A DNA stretch of 64,000 nucleotides from Lamellibrachia columna (taxonomy: Eukaryota; Annelida; Polychaeta; Sabellida; Siboglinidae): assembly GCA_963662155.1 (NCBI GenBank), contig OY759261.1, positions 65,655,417 to 65,719,416 of the forward strand, written 5' to 3'. Under the pieces are notes generated by a model, which saw only the letters and a program-made list of their open reading frames with translations, was not told the origin of the DNA and did no database searches. Made by a program: the position numbers and the translations under genes. Shown here one piece after another: positions 39,352-51,535 of the stretch. Every line of letters starts with the position of its first letter. Positions within the stretch are counted from its first letter, which is position 1.

Positions 39352-42300
39352 CTGAAAACACAAGACAGTGTACATAACACTTCTTGGAGTACTAAAATGT
39401 TTTAATGCAGCTTATCAGTGCACCATGCACTGGTTAACTGACTCATAATGTCACACAGTTCACCAGTGTCTTAATTTTTTATTTATTTTCATGCAAAAAA
39501 TTACATCATTTTCAAGAATCTTAACTATTAACATATTATAAATTATTTAAATTCTGTTGAAATGTCTGATAGTTCTTTGTCCATAATAAACATGCACTAA
39601 ACACTGTACTACACATTGGTTAGGTATTTCGCAATGTGTATGTCTAGGAGAGGATGCTACACAGGAGGCCTGTATCAATCAACAGCTCCGAGGTATTTTA
39701 CACCCTGGACATTTTTAAAGGTACATTCTTATATAGGGACTGCTCAAAGCACTTTACACTTCACCCACTGGCAGACCTGTTCATTCCAGCAGCAACTAGA
39801 CTTCTGGGAAGTATTCAGCAATGCTGCAATTACTGTGCACACTATTCGTTCAGATATGCATCTGTGTCTGTAGCCAGGTACTCATTTATGATAACGAAAC
39901 TGCGAAAGCTTCAAAACGGCAGCAAGAGGATTCGAACCCATGTTTTCTTGATTGAGAGACCAACGTTCTAACTGCTACACCACTGCACCCCACAAATAAT
40001 AATATTGCCAACTAACCTTTACCGATGACCTTGTCTGTGTCACCGTAAACATGTAATGTTGGTATCGCCACCTGTTGTGTGTATAGATCAGCATGTTTTG
40101 TTGATCGGCTTTTAAATCCAGCTATGAGTATTGCAAATTCAAACTTGAAGACAGAATCTGAAACATGATTTATAAATACAGCCTCATGTTAATGGGCTGG
40201 CAAATGCTAGGTGTATGGTGATCACAGATTATGCTACAGTAATATATATATATTGATACAGTTACTGAAGTCAAGCCTGTTATTCTGGAGATTTTTTGTG
40301 CTACATTAATTGCTTGTTGTTCATCTGGGTCAGAAGAGTGATTCCCCTCAGAGCAGGTGTGCGATTTACCAATCTTTAGTAGAAGATATGGGTCAAGTAT
40401 AATAATAGCGCTAGTCTAAATATATAAGTGAGAGGCCAGTTTATCACCTGTAGCTTGTTCAACTTGCATAGCACACAGCAGAGATACCATTGATGCTCCC
40501 TGGCTAAACCCCAGCACACCGTCAAACGGCCCCTGCAAGGTTACACATAGGAAACATTTAATCAAATACCACTTTTACACTTGCAAATTATTGATTAAAA
40601 TCGTGCTTGTCAAACCAGGTAGTTCGTAGATATATCTGAAACTGTAAAGGATGTGTGTGTGTGCATGCATGTTTATAGAGAGGGAGCTACCAAAGAACTA
40701 CCTTTGATGATAATGAAGTTCTTTTTTAAATATTGAAACATTTTAATTACCAGTAAACACTCGCCGGTTTCTTCAGTACGAATGACGTCCTTCGTACTGA
40801 AGAAGCTATTTTGTTTAGATGGCAAAAGTCTTTACAGGTAATTAAAATGTTTGGATATGTTAAGAAGAAGAAATGCATTATCGTGAAAATTAACAATCCT
40901 GAAATTTTTTTATCTACCTTTATTCAGCAGAGACAAAATATAATACTGTATGGTGCTCATTAGATTATTGTTCATAAGTGGTAACTATTGGCTTAGAGAG
41001 ATGAGATGCCTCCAGTGATCCCTACCTGTTCCTGGAAGGCCTGTCTGATGACGTCCAGTGATTCAGTGAAGCCATCGCTACAGTCCGTCATCTCGAGGGC
41101 ATGGAAGCTCCTGTGACTTTGGGAGAACCACCAGCCACATTGGTCTGTAAGGAACAATCTTCACGTTATCCAGGGTGTGGGCTAATCATGTTTAAGACCA
41201 ATACTTTGACAACTCAACACCTTTTTCCATGACAGACTCGATGCGAAACAACAAAGAAGCTTCGTTCAAACATCCTCTGTAGGGTCCATTTTTTTATTTG
41301 GTGATCAAACTTTATCATTTGATGACTCAGCGATACAGTCATTCCATCTTCATCAAATCAAAGCCTAGGCCTAGCTTGGTGAAATCAAATTTAAGATCGT
41401 TATTTTAAAATTTTATTCAAAAATTTTTCAAAGCCTTCAAAATGCAAGATCTAATTCAAGACTTTGCACACACCCTGTTATCCAGTCAGGGCATGGCGGT
41501 GGCGGGTGTTAAACAATTAAGAATGCTATTAGCAATCAGAAGTACAGAGGTTATGGGAAAGAGCTACAGAAACGGATATGTTAATGACTGGCAGTGCAGT
41601 GTCTATGAATCATCTCTATCACAGAGGAGCTGTGCTTAATCATGACTGAAAGAGCGCAGATATGCACAGGGTGGCCAAAAAATACAGAACTGTGTCATAA
41701 GGTCAAGACAACGCATTGGTTAGTTCACTCGGTGCAAACGAGTTAAATACAGAATTACACTACAAATAAATGTTTCACTGTGAATCTTTACCCAGCTCAA
41801 TACTGCTGCTAAGTTGTTAGAAATTTTTTATTTTCAATTGTTATTTAACTTTTAAACAAGATTTACACATTTTTATCTCAGAAGTGTTTGCAGCCCATTA
41901 TATCCATAATTATATTACAACATGCTTCAAATAAACTGTTACATAAATAACAGGTATAAAAGGATAAAGTAAACACCCTGAAGTGAATAAATATAAATTA
42001 ATAAAAACTAATTTTGTAGAACACTTAACCATAATCAATAATGGCAAAACATGCAATATTCTTCAAAAAGTACTGGCCTGAAGTTGCCTCTCCTTTGGCA
42101 TCTGTTGCAGAGGCATCCTCTGTCGGTGGCACGAAGTTCGGTGCAGTGATGAAAACTGCAAATTCCAAGAGAACTTGCTCAAGGCAACATGTGATAACAA
42201 AAGTGCCAATCAAAAATACATGTAGCGAAGCATTTATCTCCGCCTCTCAAATCATTATTCATGTGTGATGCAAAATATTTTTAGGCGTTCAAGATGAACC

Positions 42301-45300
42301 GAAGTCCTGATTTCATCATGGCCCACAATCCGACATCTAGCTGGAACAGGAAACCAAACGCTGTTTATTGGCCTCTTATCAGACGTCAGAAATATGGGCA
42401 GGTCATATCATAAACAGGCACCAAGACGCAAGGCATAAACTGCAGTTATGATCCATGTGTCCATTGTCAATGTGTAGGATTTGAAATGCAGAGGGATCAT
42501 GCGAGTATGTCTAGGGTGGACAGGCGACTGTCTTACCCTCAGGAAGATTTGACCATGCAGCAGTATCTACAAAGGTAAGTTTGGGTGTTATTTCTGTGAG
42601 TGTCAATACTGTGTAGACCAGGAGCAGGAGATGTGTTCTTTGATAGAGTCTTGCAGTTACTGCGCGTTCAATCTGGTCACTCGTGGCTAAAGCCAGTATG
42701 AGTGTTGCCATCAGTCTGTCCGTGACATGTGTCTGTTTGATGATGATATGAAGACAGCCTCAATTATGCCGTTGTAATCTCTCCAGCCACTTCGAGTCCA
42801 CCATCTGTCCAATGCATGATGTTGTCAACCCAGCCCAATTTTCTTCTACCTCTTCTTGGTACTTTTCCTGCTATGTACCAGATTTTCAGGTCATCTTTTC
42901 AATGGTCGTACTTAGCCAGATTTCTTCTCTTGATCGAACATAGCCGACCTTTTCCCTTAACCTTATCTCAAACCAGATGTTAGTCTTTCTCTCTTTCAGC
43001 TTATTCTGAGCATTCTGTGCCATACACACATCTCAAGTATGTGTACATGTTTCTCGTCCTCTTTCTTGAGTTTCTAGGACTTGCTGCCAGACTGAGCAGT
43101 ACTCCAGACAAGACAGTACACAAACCTCTTCTTCATGCTTATACTTGTGTCATTGTATTTCCAGATGACAAGGGCTACAATTACAAAATCTGGCATGTGC
43201 TTGGTGTAGTTCGATTTTTAACTCGAAAGGGCAACTCTAAAAATAAGATTCAGTTCATTTTTTTATCAAAACACCAAAAACAACAGCTAGAAAAGCTGCT
43301 ATTGATGTCGGAAAATATAAAAATGTTGTATATATACTATATACCGGTAATTCAGTGTACAACCGAGAGGAAAACAGACAGAGTTCCACCCAAGGATAGA
43401 CAACTTCAATGTAGGAACACAAATCAAGAACTATGGCAATCTCAGGAGAGAGTTAAAAACTAACAGTTTTAACACGACAAATTAGAAAGGCTCTGCAATT
43501 TCTGATACAGATATCAAAGGTTATTGTCAAATAGCTCGTGCAGGACACAACGCAGAAAGAAGATGCCCAATCTTAGATTTTTCCTTATACAATAGAAGTT
43601 ACAGAGACACATGAAAATAATGAACATGATTTGATAGTGATGAATTTGGATCTGGACTAAACCTCAAATAGAACAAAACGCTTCTGTTAAATATCATATT
43701 TTTTATATATTTTTATTAATATGGGCCACTGGGAAAAACCTGTATACAAGTTATGCCATCAGACAGCCATGCTTCTGGCGGATTGCCATAATGATGGATA
43801 GAACAGGTGCCCTTTTAAATGTGCCTGATATTAACCTGTTTTTTAGAGTGAACAGAATTATTAGACAGACACTTTTTGTCTGTTGTGAATGACGCAGGCA
43901 TATCAACTATTTTCAACAAAACAAGTTGATGGGATAAAAGCTACGTCTTCCTGTCCAATCCACATGTTTTGATGTAGATCTTATGTTGCAAAAAGCATAT
44001 ATATGCCTTAGAAAAACCTGATAATGCAAAATTTTAATCAACCAAAGGATTGTAGACAGGTGAAGGCCGTTGTCAAGCATGCATTCATCACCTTAAAGAT
44101 GGCGGGGAAACGAATACACCATCCTTCTCATCAAGAAATAAAATCCAAATGTGAACACCAATGTGAAAAGTGTGTTGCTCTATGACTCTGAGACATGGAG
44201 AGTAACCAAGACAACAACCAGAAAACATGGAGAGTAACCAAGACAACTACAAAACATGGAGCGTAACCAAACAACAACCAGAAAACATGGACAGTAACCA
44301 CGACAACATCCAGAAAACATGGAGAGTAACCACGACAACATCCAGAAAACATGGAGAGCAACCAAGACAACAACCAAAAAACATGGAGAGTAACCATGAC
44401 AACAACCAGAAAACATGAAGGGTAACCAAGACAACAACCAGAAAACATGGAGAGTAACCAAGAAAACAACCAGAAAACAGAGAGTCACCACGACAACAAC
44501 CAGAAAACATGGAGAGTAACCAAGACAACAACCAGAAAACATGGAGAGTAACCACTGGAAAACTCCAAACATTCATAAAGAAATGTCTCAGATACATCCA
44601 CAATATAAAATGGCAAGACAAGATAACAAACAGAGGACTCACGGGGACAGACCGACACAGTACCATGCAATAGATCGAAAAGAGGAAATGGTCCTGGATG
44701 CATCTTTGGGAAAGAAACTACCAAGGTCATGAAACACTGAGACAGGCCCTGGAATTGAATCCTCATGGGAAAAGAAAACTGGGAAGACTACAAAATAGTT
44801 GGAGGAGATCAGTAGCTGAAGAAATGACAAAGTTTGGAACCACCTGGAAAGAGTTGAAGAAATCAGCCAACAACACAGTGTGTTGGAGAAGACTTGTTTC
44901 AGCATTATGATCCAGTTTGAGCAAAAAGTAAAAAGGCCAGTGTACCGCCCAGAGACAAGTTTGTTTGCAGTTTAGCATTCTCCCAGACAACACCAAAGTA
45001 TCAACAAAACATGTTTTCACACCACGACAAAACGCAAAACAACACCTACTCACTCGCACCTAAACAACACGAAGTGCAGATACAATGCCCAGAGCGGATG
45101 TGAGAAAGGTCGAGAGATTAAATACCATATTATGAGCTGCAACTGTGGGTGTTCAGATAGCACGAAGCATGCGCTGTAGATAACAGTGCAAGGAATACAC
45201 TAATGGTGAAGTGACATTGATAACCAACTGAATGATTTGTTGTTCCAAATAACTGTTGCCTGGTATATATTCATGTTGTTACAGAACCAAGTGATGTAGA

Positions 45301-45974
45301 GAAAGGTTTATTAATTCACCTGTGCATACAAAAATAAGGTTGGTAACTTGGTTAATCATTAAAAAAAGCAAAACAAATATTACTTAGCAATTTTTGCAAA
45401 ACTAAGGTTCGTTAATCACTGGAAATACACAACTTCTTTTAAATATTAAATCGTGATTTGCTAGGATATATTTTTACTAAAAAGTGTAAGTTAACGTACC
45501 TAACTCTGCGTATTTCTTGACAATCTTTCGAAAGGCACCAGTTTTCTCACGGAAAGTCTGCTCATTTTGCCTGAAAAAAAAGTGCGCATTAAACATGACA
45601 TAATAATAATATACTAGTTTTAAAGCTCTACTGTGGGTCTAACTACGTTTTTAATAACAAGATAAAAAGTGTTTGTGACAACAACAATGCATTGCAACAA
45701 ATTAATTATAAACTAACTAGCTATGCTGCACATTTATAAGTGTAAATTACACACTGGAAACAGATAAAAATGACTAGATAACAAGCAGTAATTTTATGAC
45801 AATGGCATCATATTTTCCACACACCTATCTTGATTTTGTTGTTCTTACATGACTGGCATAACCAGCTTCATTAATGCTGATTCCAGCTTAACAGAAAACT
45901 TATTTCAACTTCATTAACACAAAATATAATGTGCCTGATCAGAATACTTACCTGTATCCATGGATACACAAAAT
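39182..45974 (-). CDS. OVCA2: OVCA2-like serine hydrolase (FSH family), N-terminal exon not found
   Basis: Small alpha/beta hydrolase of the FSH1/OVCA2 family. Family members are serine esterases, and the physiological substrate here is unknown. Exons in transcript order: 45974-45952, 45570-45500, 42155-42078, 41144-41026, 40532-40448, 40157-40017, 39351-39182. The coding total is 687 nt, about 228 residues, close to the family length minus a short N-terminus. Motifs in order: ILCIHGYRQNEQTFREKTGA; VFITAPNFVP; CGWWFS; GPFDGVLGFSQGASM (nucleophile Ser); VAGFKSRS; IPTLHVYGDTDKVIGK (acid); LSHPGGHFVPA (His). All phases agree. The first exon is only 23 nt. The 42078 donor reads TCAG|GCCAGT, a GC donor, and phase requires that position. 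The upstream exon with the start Met should end in phase 0 above 45974. It converges with the ankyrin gene. Confidence 0.9.
39714..39992 (-). mobile_element. tRNA-derived SINE, reversed
   Basis: On the minus strand it begins GGGGTGCAGTGGTGTAGCAG (box A region), has GGGTTCGAATCCT (box B), then a body with GAACGAATAGTG, GAATGAACAGGTCTGCCAG and GGGTGAAGTGTAAAG, and a CTATATAAGAATGT end. The body matches the SINE at 10,773. It sits in the last OVCA2 intron. Confidence 0.9.
40017..40157 (-). CDS. OVCA2: OVCA2 exon with catalytic acid
   Basis: Acceptor GTTTCAG, donor GTTAGT. Encodes FKFEFAILIAGFKSRSTK and VAIPTLHVYGDTDKVIGK. Confidence 0.94.
40232..40250. repeat. Short (TA)n tract
   Basis: AATATATATATATTG in an OVCA2 intron. 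Confidence 0.6.
40448..40532 (-). CDS. OVCA2: OVCA2 exon with nucleophile serine
   Basis: Acceptor ACCTTGCAG, donor GTGATA. Encodes GPFDGVLGFSQGASMVSLLC. GFSQG is the catalytic elbow. Confidence 0.95.
41026..41144 (-). CDS. OVCA2: OVCA2 exon
   Basis: Acceptor CTTACAG, donor GTAGGG. Encodes QCGWWFSQSHRSFHALEMTD and FTESLDVIRQAFQEQ. Confidence 0.92.
42078..42155 (-). CDS. OVCA2: OVCA2 exon with probable GC donor
   Basis: Acceptor AATTTGCAG. Encodes VFITAPNFVPPTEDASATDA and ends GEATS. The phase-compatible donor is GCCAGT. The GT four bases further would break the frame. Confidence 0.8.
42700..43160 (-). mobile_element. LINE C-terminal fragment, reversed and decayed
   Basis: The reverse strand reads, with frame breaks, RRNLAKYDH, DDLKIWYIAGKVPRRGRRKL and WVDNIMHWTDGGLE, the typical C-terminus of endonuclease-reverse transcriptases. 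It lies in the OVCA2 intron 42156-45499. Confidence 0.75.
44160..44912 (+). mobile_element. LINE C-terminal fragment with an internal minisatellite
   Basis: It begins in CTATGACTCTGAGACATGGAG (Y-D-SETWR, the usual LINE thumb motif), is interrupted by the tandem array, then resumes with TFIKKCLRYIHNIKWQDKIT. It ends with RQALELNPHGKRKLGRLQNS, WRRSVAEEM and WKELKKSANNTVCWRRLVSA plus stop. This is the C-terminus of a non-LTR retrotransposon. It lies in an OVCA2 intron. Confidence 0.85.
44191..44556 (+). repeat. Minisatellite inside a LINE remnant, about 29-32-bp unit, about 12 copies
   Basis: The unit ACATGGAGAGTAACCAAGAC plus AACAACCAGAAA varies by small indels. It begins and ends within LINE coding sequence (ETWRVTKTTTRK context). 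The period is not a multiple of three, so several frames on both strands stay open. Confidence 0.93.
45500..45570 (-). CDS. OVCA2: OVCA2 exon
   Basis: Acceptor TTTTTCAG, donor GTACGT. Encodes QNEQTFREKTGAFRKIVKKY and AEL, with one base at each end. Confidence 0.92.
45952..45974 (-). CDS. OVCA2: OVCA2 23-nt microexon
   Basis: Acceptor TTCTACTTGTAG, donor GTAAGT. Encodes ILCIHGY plus AG, completed to Arg by the next exon (HGYRQNEQTF). An in-frame TAG directly upstream shows the exon cannot extend. Confidence 0.82.
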
Positions 45975-48620
45975 CTACAAGTAGAAAACACATTACGTAT
46001 AAAAAATATTTACTACCACAAGGTTCTTGAGTGCTGGTCAGCTGACAACAGAATAAAAAAATTACAATTATTATTACACTTGCAAAATTTTAAAATTAAG
46101 TATACAATTACACTATTTCAATTACAGATGTGTTACGCAAGACCAATCATTCCAAACATGTATTCAGTATAATATGTTAATTAATGGCATGTGGGTGAAT
46201 TTGGATATTTTGTATATGACTAATACTGGACTTGGTGATGCTTGTATATTTTGACGGCACAGTGACTCATATTCTCACTCTGCCATTCATACATCCCTGA
46301 TTTCCCACAGTCTGGAAAGATAATTATTATAACAGGTTCTGGAGAATGTGAGTCACAGTGCTCTGTCAAGTTTCACTTAGAGTAGGTCAGCGACGGATGA
46401 TGATATCATGATATAGCCACTAAAACACAATATTTTCTCTGATTTTAACAGAAAATGCTTACTCATAAATTTAATGGAAGAGTTTCTACCATTAAGTTTC
46501 TTTTTTATCGTTATTGATGTCTGAATAATTTAATGGTGAATACTCCACTAGTTCAATATTTCATAACAAAAACGTGAAATGTGGACATATTATACATTTA
46601 AATATAAAATTTCTTGACGTGTTTGAAACACAAGTAAAAAGTTAAATATACACATGCATATACATTCATGCATGCATGTAAGCACACATACCCACATTCT
46701 TAAACCACATAAATTTACAAGTAAATACAAATTATACTGGACTACCTATCGCAAATCCGGTTCATTGATGTCCAAATATGTAGTGTGTGAATAATCTAAG
46801 TAATAATCTAAGTAACATCCACACTTTCTTCCAGTCCATTTAATGAAAAAAATGCATATTTTTTTCAAATGATCGAAAGAATTTACTTCAGTTGTTAGAT
46901 CTGGTAAGGCTCAAAATAATGGATACCCAAAATAGTTAAAAAATGTCGGGTCAGTGCCAATCATGGGTGTGACTTTCATCCTCTCGCCAATCACAGGACA
47001 AAGTTTAAAAAGAGTTTTCAGCATTTCAATGTTCACTTGACTTAAAGTTTGATCAAACATTAAGTAATTTAATAGTTTGTCTGATGGTTTCTCAAAAAAC
47101 AACATAGAAGTTGCACTGGTTAGCATGTTGCATTGGATACTAGGTAGGTTTGATTTTTCGCAAAATGAATTTGAAATGAGACTAGTGAAAAAATTTAATT
47201 GAGGAGGGGCATTTACGTCTGAAAATACCAAAACACAAAAGTAATTCTATGGTGCATCTAGAGCTAAGTACCACTGAATACTGATTAGATACCACTCTAT
47301 GTCTGAGGCTAAGCTAAAGGAAATAAAAAATTTTACTGACTCATTTTGCAAATCCTAGGAAATTTCAGTTTTGTGGTGCTATCATTACATCAGTCTGATC
47401 AGATCATGACTAGATCAATTATCCAAGTTCCAGGATGTGGCGCCACTGTTTGTTGCACACACCAGAGCTTTTATCTCAACCGTACTTTTTATTGTGACAG
47501 AAATTATGTATGCATCCAGATTCTGAGTGCATACATAATAAGATTAATTAGGCTCTCATCTGGAGATCTGGCTAATTCATTAAATAATAATGAACTTTTA
47601 TCAGTTTATACGATGCAATTCGAACCAACTTTAAACTTTGATTATATGTATTGACACAACTGTCACACTGAAAACTAAAATCATGCAAAATAATTTTATA
47701 GTGTAGAATCTTGATAACGACGTTGATTGGCTGCTGGCGCTTCACAGTAACGCCTACACAAAAGGGATCGAGTGGGTAACAATCAAGACACGTGTTCAGA
47801 GCCAAACTCAGTTCTCGGCAAGTCCATGAAGGCGAGAGATTTGAAGAGAATTGGATAAGCGAGACTATATCTTATAGTAGATCATGACATCAGAATATTT
47901 GGCAATGTCATTAAATCACTGTAAGTGACTGTGAAGGATATTTTCTTTGTAAATGAGTGATATTTTTCTCTAAATAACATGGATTTTTATCAGAATATAG
48001 ATAATTGCAATGACAATGTAGTTTCAAACAATATCATTTAAGGGCAGTCTTTGCAACACTTGACCAATGATCGATCATGCCTATCTGACCAATTCCAAAC
48101 CCTAGTGAAAGCCTTGGAGTTTGTACAAGATTACTAGATACAGCGTCCATAACTTACACCAACAAAATCCGTATCCGTTATAATAATGACCGATCCCTGG
48201 GCTGTGACAGCCGGCAATTAATGGGCTAGACCTGTGCCAAATGTAGAAACCCGTGCAAATTTTTTTTAATGTTGTTTAGAACACCGCACATACTGTGTGA
48301 CTTCGCTACGATACATCTATATACGTACTAACTACACAAATGAACAACACATACTCAACAAATAACGTACCCGGAGCAAGTGACTATCGTCCATGCCGCT
48401 TCAGGGGATTCCCCCTACCTCGTTTTGGTAGTGTCTGCGGGAGCACTCGTTGCATTTTAACTGACTGTTGGAATAGATCTTCGAAATAATCATTATATCT
48501 TTAGACTTTGTGATTTTTTCTTGTTAAATATTGACCCCTAATTGAATCGGAGCATTTATATACAGTTCATGCGTATTCACTGCCTTCCCACAAGTTCGTA
48601 AGAGCATACAGGTCCTTGAT
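45975..48620. other. Region upstream of the OVCA2 microexon
   Basis: The missing first OVCA2 exon and promoter are expected here or further right, but no exon ending in phase 0 with a plausible N-terminus was found. A reverse open frame of 106 codons at 46,911-47,231 has no recognised motif. No repeat was recognised. Confidence 0.35.
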
Positions 48621-48624
48621 GTGT

Positions 48625-51225
48625 TGGTATAACTGAATCATGGGCCAACATAGATATAACAGATGCTGAATTAGGACTGACAGGATATGTACTGTTAGGA
48701 AAGATCGAATAGGAAGAAGGGGCGGGGGAGTTATTTTATATGTTAAAGAATCTATTCAGGCTTATGAAATAAAACTAGAAAGGGAAGCAGATTGCGATGA
48801 AGCAGTTTGGTGCAAAATTGTTTCAGGAAATTCAAAATTAACTATTGGATTAGTTTACCGAAGTCCAAACATAAACGAAGAGGACAACACAAAAATAAAA
48901 ACGCTATAAAGGAAGTTAGCAAAGGGGAATGTATCATAATGGGAGATTTTAACCATGGACACATACAATGGAATTCTCTAGAGAGCACAGGGATGGAGGA
49001 CCAACAATTTCTATTTTTAATCCAGGATAGCTTTCTTACTCAGCACGTACTAGAACCAACCAGGGGAGAAAATGTATTAGATATAGTTTTGTCATCACAA
49101 AAAGAATTAGTGGACAATGTAAAAATATTTGAACCATTGGCTAATAGTGACCATAATCAAATACATTTTGACATCAATGTAAAATCAGAAAGTAAAAATA
49201 AGAAAACGTACAAGAGAAACTTCCACAAAGGTAACTACAAAGATATGAGAAAATACTTAGCAAAGCTAGATTGGAATAACATGCTAATGAATTAGACCGC
49301 AATTGAATGTTGGAATATTCTAAAATATGAAATTGAGAGTATCATCGATAAATTTGTTCCCTTCCAAAAACAAGGAAAACGGTGTAGAAAGAAACACTTG
49401 TCAAAAGAGGCTATTAGAAAAATAATGTTAAAACAAACTATGTGGATGGTTTATAGGCGTACCAGAAAGGACGAAGACTATGCAAAATACAAAGAGGCAC
49501 TTAATGCAGCTACAACTGAAATCAGACAATCTAAAAGAAGCTATGAGCAAAAACTAGCATGTAACATAAAAAATGACAGCAAGAGTTTTTATGCATATGT
49601 CAGGAGTAAACAAAACGTACAAGACAAGGTTGGACCTCTAGAAGACAGTGCTGGAAATATAATACCACAGGGGTTTTTAATGGCGGAAGACCTAAATGGT
49701 TACTTCAGTTCAGTGTTTACCAAAGAAGATATTAGTTCATTACCAGTTGCTGATGCTAAATTTCAGGGGGCTAAATCTGACTATTTAGGTCCGTTAGTTG
49801 TAACTCCAGAATTGGTAGCTAAGAAAATAAAGGCAATGAAGGATAACAAATCACCGGGAGTAGATGGGATTCCTCCAAAATTACTAATGGAAACAGTAGA
49901 ACAAATCAGTATACCACTTGCAAGAGTATTCAACTTGTCATTAAAAGAGGGAGTTGTTCTGTTTGAATGGAAAGAAGCAAACATCATACCATTATTTAAA
50001 AAGGGTTCGAGAAATAAGTCAGATAATTACAGACCAGTGAGTTTAACGTCAGTGATTTGTAAATTATTAGAAAGGTTAATTAAAGACCATATGGTGGACT
50101 TCCTCGTTAAGCATAAATTATTAAATTCATCTCAACATGGATTCCTTAAAGCGAGGTCATGCTTAACAAATATGTTATGTTTTTTGGAAGAAATCACTAA
50201 GTGGATAGACGTGGGATCGCCAGTAGATATTATCTACTTAGATTTTCAGAAAGCTTTTGACAAAGTGCCACATCAAAGATTACTACTTAAATTAAAAGCC
50301 CATGGTATCGGGGATAGCATAACTGACTGGATAGAACAATGGCTGACTGACAGAAGACAACGAGTTGTAGTAGATGGAGAAGTTTCAAATTGGAAATCGG
50401 TTTTGAGTGGGGTACCTCAAGGATCAGTATTAGGACCTATATTATTCTTAATTTATATCAATGACTTGGATGACAGTATAACAAGTAACGTACTGAAATT
50501 TGCGGATGACACAAAACTGTTTAGAAAGGTTAATACTGATGGTGATAAACAACATTTACAAAACGATCTAGACAGATTAGTGAAATGGTCTGAGAAATGG
50601 CAGATGTTGTTAAATTTTGGGAAATGTAAATGCCTACATACAGGACATAGGAACTTGAATGTAAACTATAAAATGGGAGATACTGTTCTGGGTACTACTG
50701 TAAAAGAAAAGGACTTAGGAGTTACAATAAGCGCTGATATGAAAGTTTCAGAGCAGTGTGGTATTGCAGCTTCAAAGGGTAATCAAATTCTTGGATTGAT
50801 TAGAAGAAACATAACATACAAGGGAATTATACATCTTTATAAAGCAATAGTTAGACCTCATTTAGAATACTGTATACAAGCATGGAGACCATATCGTAAG
50901 AAGGATATAGATACGCTTGAACGCATACAAAGGAGAGCAACTAAAATAATTCCAGAACTTAGAGACCTTAGTTATGAAGAACGCCTGAAAGAATGTGGTT
51001 TAACAACTCTAGAGACAAGGAGGTTAAGAGGAGATCAGATTGAAGTTTTTAAGATATTGAATGGGTATGAAAATATTGATAGAAATATGTTTTTCTCACT
51101 CAAGAAGGATAGCAGAACTAGAGGACATGAGGTAAAATTAGTAAAGGATCAATGTAGATTGGACATCAGGAAGCACTCGTTCTCACAGAGGACAATAAAT
51201 GATGTGACTGGCACCGATATGGCGG
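48625..51225 (+). mobile_element. CR1-like LINE, nearly full endonuclease and reverse transcriptase
   Basis: It starts within an endonuclease-like domain (TESWANIDIT at 48,637; GGGVILYVKES; IIMGDFNHGHIQW; SDHNQIHFD) and continues to a reverse transcriptase: DNYRPVSLTSVICKLLERL, DFQKAFDKVPH, VLSGVPQGSVLGPILFLI, catalytic LKFADDTKL at 50,493-50,519, and RRATKIIPELRDLSYEERL. Frameshifts near 48,693 and 48,900 and one TAG at 49,293-49,295 break it. From 49,296 the frame is open to 51,278. The C-terminus diverges after SQRTIND (about 51,205), so the 3' end is replaced or truncated. A second copy of the family is at 53.4-54.6 kb. Confidence 0.93.
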
Positions 51226-51278
51226 AAGTCTGGACTGGGCCTGGGCTGGGCTTGGGGGGTAGAGTGGGGGGGTGCTAA
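49296..51278 (+). pseudogene. LINE reverse transcriptase frame
   Basis: A long open frame with all reverse transcriptase core motifs, including FADD (50,499-50,510). It is in the same frame as the endonuclease segment 48,900-49,292 and is separated from it by one TAG. The last 20 or so residues (Gly-rich, GPGLGLGGRVGG) are not LINE sequence. Confidence 0.9.
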
Positions 51279-51339
51279 GTTCCACAAAAACTGGTCCTTC
51301 GCTCTGATGACTTGCACATCCTAGTTCATGGTAAGACTT

Positions 51340-51535
51340 TGTTTTGTTGCGCCTCTGAGCTCGGGTCCTGAAGATTTAGACACAATAATATTTATAGAAG
51401 TGTTCTTCTTGACAAATATAGCTCCTCCTCTTGGCTCTTCTTCATTCACCTCGACTTCGATCTTCTATATATACCGCTTCTTCTTAATGACAATAATTAT
51501 TATTATTATTGTCATTGTCATTATATAAACTTGCC
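51340..51535 (+). mobile_element. LINE/SINE 3'-end fragment
   Basis: TTTTGTTGCGCCTCTGAGCT followed by CGGGTCCTGAAGATTTAGAC matches the 3' ends at 11,690 and (reversed) 17,519. It continues to an ATTATTATTATTGTCATTGTC tail. Confidence 0.65.

Noticed and set aside
42530..42575. OVCA2 exon reading DTAAWSNLPEG (minus strand)
   Set aside because: Its phases would fit, but the exon at 42078-42155 continues AEL with VFITAP, the conserved family strand, and inserting this piece would break it.
46911..47231. 106-codon reverse frame as a gene
   Set aside because: No motif, splice partner or family recognised. It could be a chance frame in AT-rich DNA.
48405..48452. First OVCA2 exon starting MQRVLPQTLPKR (minus strand)
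   Set aside because: Its donor leaves phase 1, whereas the 23-nt microexon needs phase 0.
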